Source: Butyrivibrio sp. LB2008 (lineage in GTDB: Bacteria > Bacillota > Clostridia > Lachnospirales > Lachnospiraceae). Taken from it: a stretch of DNA of 64,000 bases. The notes beneath the pieces are model-generated. The model searched no databases and was not told the DNA's origin. It saw only the letters and a program-made list of their open reading frames with translations. Both the position numbers and the translations under genes were made by a program. Below, one piece after another: positions 60,096 to 64,000 of this stretch. The number at the start of each line of letters is the position of its first letter. The first letter of the stretch is position 1. The stretch lies in NCBI RefSeq assembly GCF_000621565.1, contig NZ_KK211306.1, positions 23,876-87,875 of the forward strand. Reading direction: 5' to 3'.

Positions 60096-61460
60096 TCACA
60101 CTCCCGCCGGCCAGCCTTCTTTTTTCCTCATACCGAAATATATCACGTACGAAACGATGACCGTAAAAAGATCCGCAACTGCCTGCGTCCACACGATTCC
60201 CGTCATTCCAAACCAGTGATTAAACAGAATCAGAATAGGGATGTTAAAGACAATCTGCCTTATCACCGCAAGCCAGAACGATTCCTTGCCGCGACCGATT
60301 GCCTGCGCAAAATGAACCATCGAAAAACAAAGGAACATCAGCGGCGTAGCAAAGCACCTCGCACGAAGGAACTGCGTTCCAAAGTGCACCGTGTCGGGAT
60401 CTCCGATAAATGCCCTCATGATAAAAGGCGCAAATGCATAATACAAGATCACACTCACAACTCCTATCGCAAGCCCCACTACTCTGCCAAATCTGAAGAT
60501 TCCATCCATTCTTTTCCTATCACCCGAAGAATAACTGTACGCGATCAGCGGCACCATTCCCATGCAGATACCTATTCCGATATTAAGCGGCAGACGCTCG
60601 GCTTTCAGCACGATACCGATGGCAGCCAGCTCAACATCGCCATATGACGCTGCCAGGCGATTTATGACGATCGTACACAGGTCAAAAAGAAGCACTCCCA
60701 CAGCCGCAGGAATTCCAACTCCGAATATCGAGGAAAAAGACTCGCGCGACGGATAATCGCCGTTTGTCCTGAATCTGAGAATAGTTTCTTTGCCCGCTTT
60801 ATGGTAAGTAACGATAAAGTACACCGAAACCACGATATTACTGAGCATAGTCGCAAGTGCGGCGCCCATAACCTGCTTTCCGTCAGGCAATATCACAAAC
60901 ATGAAAATAGGATCAAGCACAGTATTAAGCACGCCGCCCATACTAAGCCCAAACGATGCCTTCGCAGAAAGCCCTATGCTTCTTAGCATTGATGAAACCG
61001 TGCTGCTGAATATAAACGGAACTCCGCCGATAACAACCACAAAAAACATATACTGCCTGGAAAATTCAAGCACATTTTCGCTCGCCCCAAGAAAAACAAG
61101 TACATTTGTCATCCCTATCAAACTAAGTAACGAGAAAAGACATCCGACTCCCAGCGCCATCCATATACAGGCCGCCGACACTTTCGATGCTTCTTCATCA
61201 TTTCCCGCACCGATAAGGCGCGCAATAAGCGTACCTCCGCCGACTCCAAAGATATTTGATATCACAATCGTAAGCATATAAATCGGCATAACCAGAGAAC
61301 AAGCCGCCACCATGTACGGATTATTCGTCCTTCCGACAAACCAAGTATCCGCAAGGTTATAAACAAGCGCTATCAGCTGACTCGCAACCGCCGGAAGTGC
61401 CATCACTCCCAGCGCATGCGGTATATTGTCTTTTTCAAAAAGAAATTTTTTATCTTCCAT
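60096..61460 (-). CDS. MATE-family multidrug/cation efflux protein
   Basis: 454 aa, twelve membrane helices in two MatE halves (VYNLADTWFVGRTNNPYMVA; FGVGIPAAVGVLLFDLCTIV). DinF/NorM-like. The ATG at 61460 is preferred; an upstream in-frame ATG at 61520 would add MDHKPRPYGPKGR..., a peptide created by the REP-like repeat rather than by family sequence. Confidence 0.95.
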   Translation of the reverse strand: MEDKKFLFEKDNIPHALGVMALPAVASQLIALVYNLADTWFVGRTNNPYMVAACSLVMPIYMLTIVISNIFGVGGGTLIARLIGAGNDEEASKVSAACIWMALGVGCLFSLLSLIGMTNVLVFLGASENVLEFSRQYMFFVVVIGGVPFIFSSTVSSMLRSIGLSAKASFGLSMGGVLNTVLDPIFMFVILPDGKQVMGAALATMLSNIVVSVYFIVTYHKAGKETILRFRTNGDYPSRESFSSIFGVGIPAAVGVLLFDLCTIVINRLAASYGDVELAAIGIVLKAERLPLNIGIGICMGMVPLIAYSYSSGDRKRMDGIFRFGRVVGLAIGVVSVILYYAFAPFIMRAFIGDPDTVHFGTQFLRARCFATPLMFLCFSMVHFAQAIGRGKESFWLAVIRQIVFNIPILILFNHWFGMTGIVWTQAVADLFTVIVSYVIYFGMRKKEGWPAGV

Positions 61461-61481
61461 GAGTTTCTCTTTCGTTGGTAT

Positions 61482-61521
61482 CCGTCCTTTTGGTCCATAG
61501 GGACGGGGTTTGTGGTCCATT
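61482..61521. repeat. REP-like dispersed repeat, copy 3, with hairpin
   Basis: CCGTCCTTTTGGTCCATAGG followed by GACGGGG and TTTGTGGTCCATT. CCGTCC pairs with GGACGG, giving a stem-loop; the right part is identical to copy 1. Confidence 0.75.
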
Positions 61522-61630
61522 ATTGCACAACATATAATATATACCGTTTTTCACAGATTTTTTGTCATACACACCGCTCCGACCAGATTATCATACGGCG
61601 GATAATTCTCGAAAATCTCCCTACACTTCA

Positions 61631-61930
61631 TTATTCATTTTCTGAAGCCCATCTCCTGAAAACTCCGATCATCTCATCCAATTTAAAAGAATCTCCACAC
61701 GCATCATACATATCATTTTCGACTTTGCACACAAGCCAATCATCTCCGTTATCTATTTGAATAGCTTCAAATGACTTTCCTTCTAACTCTGTGCCCTCAA
61801 GATCAATCTGTAAATGCCATCCGGGATTATCAATTGCCTCTATCTTCACCTCTTGGGCATAATCAAAATCACTATCATAATGATCAAAAAACCAGTTTTG
61901 AAGCCAGCTTAAATTACTCTCTCTATCCAT
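61631..61930 (-). CDS. Imm53-family immunity protein
   Basis: 99 aa from the ATG at 61930 (GAGG upstream). SWLQNWFFDHYDSDFDYAQE, VKIEAIDNPGWHLQIDLEGT, GDDWLVCKVENDMYDACGD, LDEMIGVFRRWASE: this matches the Imm53 pattern (WLQNWY...I.TLDNPGW...DL.GT...W..C.V.N). Cytoplasmic immunity protein of a polymorphic toxin; the toxin is not in view. Confidence 0.85.
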   Translation of the reverse strand: MDRESNLSWLQNWFFDHYDSDFDYAQEVKIEAIDNPGWHLQIDLEGTELEGKSFEAIQIDNGDDWLVCKVENDMYDACGDSFKLDEMIGVFRRWASENE

Positions 61931-61940
61931 TTTTATAACC

Positions 61941-62291
61941 TCACAAATACTCTTCAACAAACTGCTTCTCTATATATTCAACTGCCGACTTGCCATCCGC
62001 AAATTCTATATACCGAGGTGTCCCTACTGAATAAGTCAAATGGTAAATCCTATAGACCTCTTCATCCAGCAAAAACAGAACATCGTCATCCGAATAGCTT
62101 CTTGCTAGCGCTTTAACATTGGAATTTGGAGAAATGACCAACTCTTTTATGAGCTCTTTTTCAAAAAAGGCATTGTCCATATCCGTTCCCCAATTGAACT
62201 CATCTCCGTATTTTAGTTCCAACTTATTAACTTCAGCAATTACATCATATCCGGCATCTCTATCAACATTGAGATTTTCGTTGTTCCCCAT
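61941..62291 (-). CDS. Hypothetical protein, probable immunity protein
   Basis: 116 aa from the ATG at 62291 (AGAGG 6 bases upstream). NKLELKYGDEFNWGTDMDNA, DDDVLFLLDEEVYRIYHLTY, YIEFADGKSAVEYIEKQF. The last segment resembles small immunity proteins; family not assigned. Ends 10 bp before the Imm53 gene. Confidence 0.65.
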   Translation of the reverse strand: MGNNENLNVDRDAGYDVIAEVNKLELKYGDEFNWGTDMDNAFFEKELIKELVISPNSNVKALARSYSDDDVLFLLDEEVYRIYHLTYSVGTPRYIEFADGKSAVEYIEKQFVEEYL

Positions 62292-62301
62292 ATCCATCCT
62301 C

Positions 62302-62784
62302 TCATTGCCAATACAAATCGAACTGACGCATTGGCATTTTAAAAATTGTATGAATGCTTCCATCAGTCAGATTCAATACTCTGTAATAAATATCATTATC
62401 ATCTGTCGGAGCACCGGCTCCCCAGGCACGTACTTCTTCGTAAAGGACCTGATCTCTGTCAGGAGATAAAACCATCTTTGATATAAAATAATAATCTTCT
62501 TCCCTTGAATCTTTCAGCATCTCATAGGTTTTCTCATCCTCAAAACATGATTCCTCTCCTAACGAAGCGGTATCCAATGGGATTTCCTTGAGTCCCCAGA
62601 ATGTACGCTTATATGCGGTATTCTCTTGGACAAATAAAATATCTTCATATCCTTTTACTTTTCGATATTCCTGCGAAAAATCAACTTTAAAATTCAGCGC
62701 CACCAGAAACCATGCTATTCTTATAGGCAATGCCAATAGCAAAAGAATCATAACAACCACTATGACCTGTTTTAGTCTTTTCAT
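62302..62784 (-). CDS. Hypothetical membrane-anchored protein in immunity cluster
   Basis: 160 aa. N-terminal signal anchor (residues 7-32, VIVVVMILLLLALPIRIAWF) and a beta-rich outer domain (KVKGYEDILFVQENTAYKRT, SKMVLSPDRDQVLYEEVRAW). It ends 10 bp before the next gene, so the three are an operon; outer location parallels the lipoproteins at 19 kb. Confidence 0.6.
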   Translation of the reverse strand: MKRLKQVIVVVMILLLLALPIRIAWFLVALNFKVDFSQEYRKVKGYEDILFVQENTAYKRTFWGLKEIPLDTASLGEESCFEDEKTYEMLKDSREEDYYFISKMVLSPDRDQVLYEEVRAWGAGAPTDDNDIYYRVLNLTDGSIHTIFKMPMRQFDLYWQ

Positions 62785-62822
62785 AACTTAACTCCTACCG
62801 GCACTACTGCTATAACGCCCTT

Positions 62823-63683
62823 TCAGGCGTGCGTTATCGCCTGAAACATAAACTCATCCTCACCGGTTTCGTCGAAGAACTTACCTCTCACAAAAAGATG
62901 CGTATCTTCCTCGACAACCACGCTTTTATCATAACCTGTTGAATCCTTCGGTGTAAATGCGAGAATTACTTTCTTAATCTCTTTTCCAAAGGCAGCTATC
63001 ACGCGGTCAAGCTCGCCACTGCCTATAACTGCATGAAGAATTAACGTATCGCTCTCAATCTCAGCAATCGCATAACTGTCACAATCCGCAATGTAAAAAG
63101 TATTTTCCTGCATAAACTGAGACAGATAAAACATATAAAGTCCCGAATTGGAAACCATGTACATCTTGGCATTCTGCTCAGTTTTATTAAGAATTTGCAC
63201 CATATTGTCCCAATCGCTCTTTTCTGCCATCGGTACAAGCTGTGCAGTCCGCTCTGTATCAATCTTCACAGCTTTACTAAACTGATACTCACTACTCTTA
63301 CGAAAGCCAAACTTGGGATAGAAATCAACGACAGAATCGTTTGCAAAAAGATATATTCCATCAACTTTGTTTTCGTAGTCTTCAATAATCTTCTCCATCA
63401 GCATCCTTGCGTATCCCCTCCCCCTGTAATCAGGATCGGTCATTACAGTGCCAAGCTGGATAAGCTTTACAATTCTGCCATCATAGTTCATATCGCAAGT
63501 ATTTACCGAAACATTCGAAACAATCTTCCCGTCAGCCACAACCGAATACGGAATGTAATTATCTTTCCAAAAGCCATTCCGGTACCAACCTTCAAAGTTC
63601 AGTCCGCCAAACACCTTTCCGGCAAGCTCATTGAAGGAATATCGAAGCGATTCGTTATCTCTGTAATTTATTTCGATTGTCAT
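62823..63683 (-). CDS. Two-domain GNAT acetyltransferase
   Basis: 286 aa. The N-terminal GNAT domain has MTDPDYRGRGYARMLMEKII (acetyl-CoA loop R-G-x-G-Y/x-A) and FYPKFGFRKS; the C-terminal half is a divergent second domain, as in Eis-like/GNAT proteins. Substrate unknown. Confidence 0.88.
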   Translation of the reverse strand: MTIEINYRDNESLRYSFNELAGKVFGGLNFEGWYRNGFWKDNYIPYSVVADGKIVSNVSVNTCDMNYDGRIVKLIQLGTVMTDPDYRGRGYARMLMEKIIEDYENKVDGIYLFANDSVVDFYPKFGFRKSSEYQFSKAVKIDTERTAQLVPMAEKSDWDNMVQILNKTEQNAKMYMVSNSGLYMFYLSQFMQENTFYIADCDSYAIAEIESDTLILHAVIGSGELDRVIAAFGKEIKKVILAFTPKDSTGYDKSVVVEEDTHLFVRGKFFDETGEDEFMFQAITHA

Positions 63684-63686
63684 ATA

Positions 63687-64000
63687 CTATAACTCCTCTA
63701 TTTTATGATTCTCAAAATAATATATGTTTTCTCTTTTATACCCATACTTAGAACCTGCAATACTGATATGTGGTTCAAAAGTAAAATAGTTTACGTCTCC
63801 AAGTTTTTTATTATTGCCTTTTTCTATATAAATCCTATCCGCTTTTCTTCTTACTATTGAATGCCCCAGATTCCCTGTTGGTATCTTGATTTCTTGCTTT
63901 TCCAACAGAGTATTTTCGCCTAGATTCCCTGTTGGTATCTTGATTTCCTGCATTTCCAACAGGGCATTTTCGCCTAGATTCCCTGTTGGTATCTTGATTT
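63687..64000 (-). CDS. Repeat-containing protein, 5' end outside window
   Basis: Minus-strand frame open to the window edge. The C-terminal 70 residues (SIVRRKADRIYIEKGNNKKL, NYFTFEPHISIAGSKYGYKR) are unique; before them lie 18-residue repeats EIKIPTGNLGENTLLEKQ. Start unseen, so whether the repeats are translated from far upstream is unknown. Directly upstream of the GNAT gene. No family recognised. Confidence 0.5.
   Translation of the reverse strand, partial: IKIPTGNLGENALLEMQEIKIPTGNLGENTLLEKQEIKIPTGNLGHSIVRRKADRIYIEKGNNKKLGDVNYFTFEPHISIAGSKYGYKRENIYYFENHKIEEL
63870..64000. repeat. 54-bp tandem repeats, each with an internal inverted repeat, running off the window
   Basis: Copies begin at about 63871, 63925 and 63979 (period 54 = 18 codons). 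Each unit holds CCCTGTTGG and, about 20 bp later, CCAACAG(G/A)G, so each can form a 9-bp stem. Two full copies and part of a third are visible. Confidence 0.88.

Noticed and set aside
58628..64000. CRISPR array
   Set aside because: The 84-bp and 54-bp arrays are contiguous tandem units with similar sequence throughout; there are no unique spacers and no cas genes.

Overview
The window looks like the chromosome of a low-to-moderate GC Clostridia bacterium, most probably a Lachnospiraceae (Butyrivibrio/Roseburia-like). This rests on Firmicutes-type AGGAGG ribosome sites, a CIRCE-controlled small heat-shock gene, a two-gene PLP synthase (pdxS-pdxT), a mraZ-rsmH-ftsL-PBP order, and many families common in that group (split Rpn/PD-(D/E)XK genes, DUF3795, DUF805, LytTR-DUF3021, AAA_14/DUF4143 ATPases). 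This is inference from protein families; no rRNA is present. Almost every gene is on the minus strand.

Layout. 1-5.3 kb is conserved core: the start of the division/cell-wall cluster (partial class B PBP, ftsL, rsmH, mraZ), then lgt and ychF. 5.4-7.8 kb is an integration module: a Tn916-type tyrosine integrase, a MazF toxin fused to a Tn916-Xis-like excisionase domain, and upstream a strongly structured non-coding RNA ending in an intrinsic terminator. 7.9-14.0 kb is an Rpn gene split by a 5.46-kb segment holding a chemoreceptor/binding-protein pair and a 5'-truncated IS21 element; a GCAA flanks both ends and removing the segment restores the reading frame. 14.1-14.8 kb is an array of seven tRNAs plus one aberrant tRNA-like locus.

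15.4-21.9 kb is an AT-rich accessory island that I read as a type VII secretion-like toxin module: two small helical helper proteins, a caspase/CHAT-like cysteine-protease candidate, two tandem paralogous lipoproteins (candidate immunity), several membrane proteins and a SUKH immunity protein. 22-26 kb holds decaying integrase and sigma-factor pieces, a TetR regulator with a divergent TIM-barrel protein, a tiny zinc ribbon and an AAA_14 ATPase. 27-34 kb contains a Fic protein and a nucleotide-modification-like cluster (Nmad2, Nmad3, a YkgJ-type cysteine cluster protein, and a frameshifted, truncated PAPS-reductase-family N-terminus). 34.1-34.95 kb is a graveyard of conjugative-element relics (relaxase start, membrane protein) abutting a shortened pdxR.

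35-41 kb has pdxR-pdxST, an AbiE toxin-antitoxin pair, and CIRCE-hsp20. 41-57 kb is ordinary metabolism and signalling: flavodoxins, an aldo/keto reductase, two-component and LytTR systems, SPFH and AIM24 proteins, and a second chemoreceptor. 57-64 kb has PhzF, a fluoride channel, MATE exporter, orphan immunity genes and several tandem repeats, ending in a 54-bp coding repeat cut by the window edge.

Most novel-looking items: the MazF-Xis fusion with its structured RNA, the type VII-like module with a CHAT-type effector, and the Nmad2/Nmad3/PAPS-reductase cluster.
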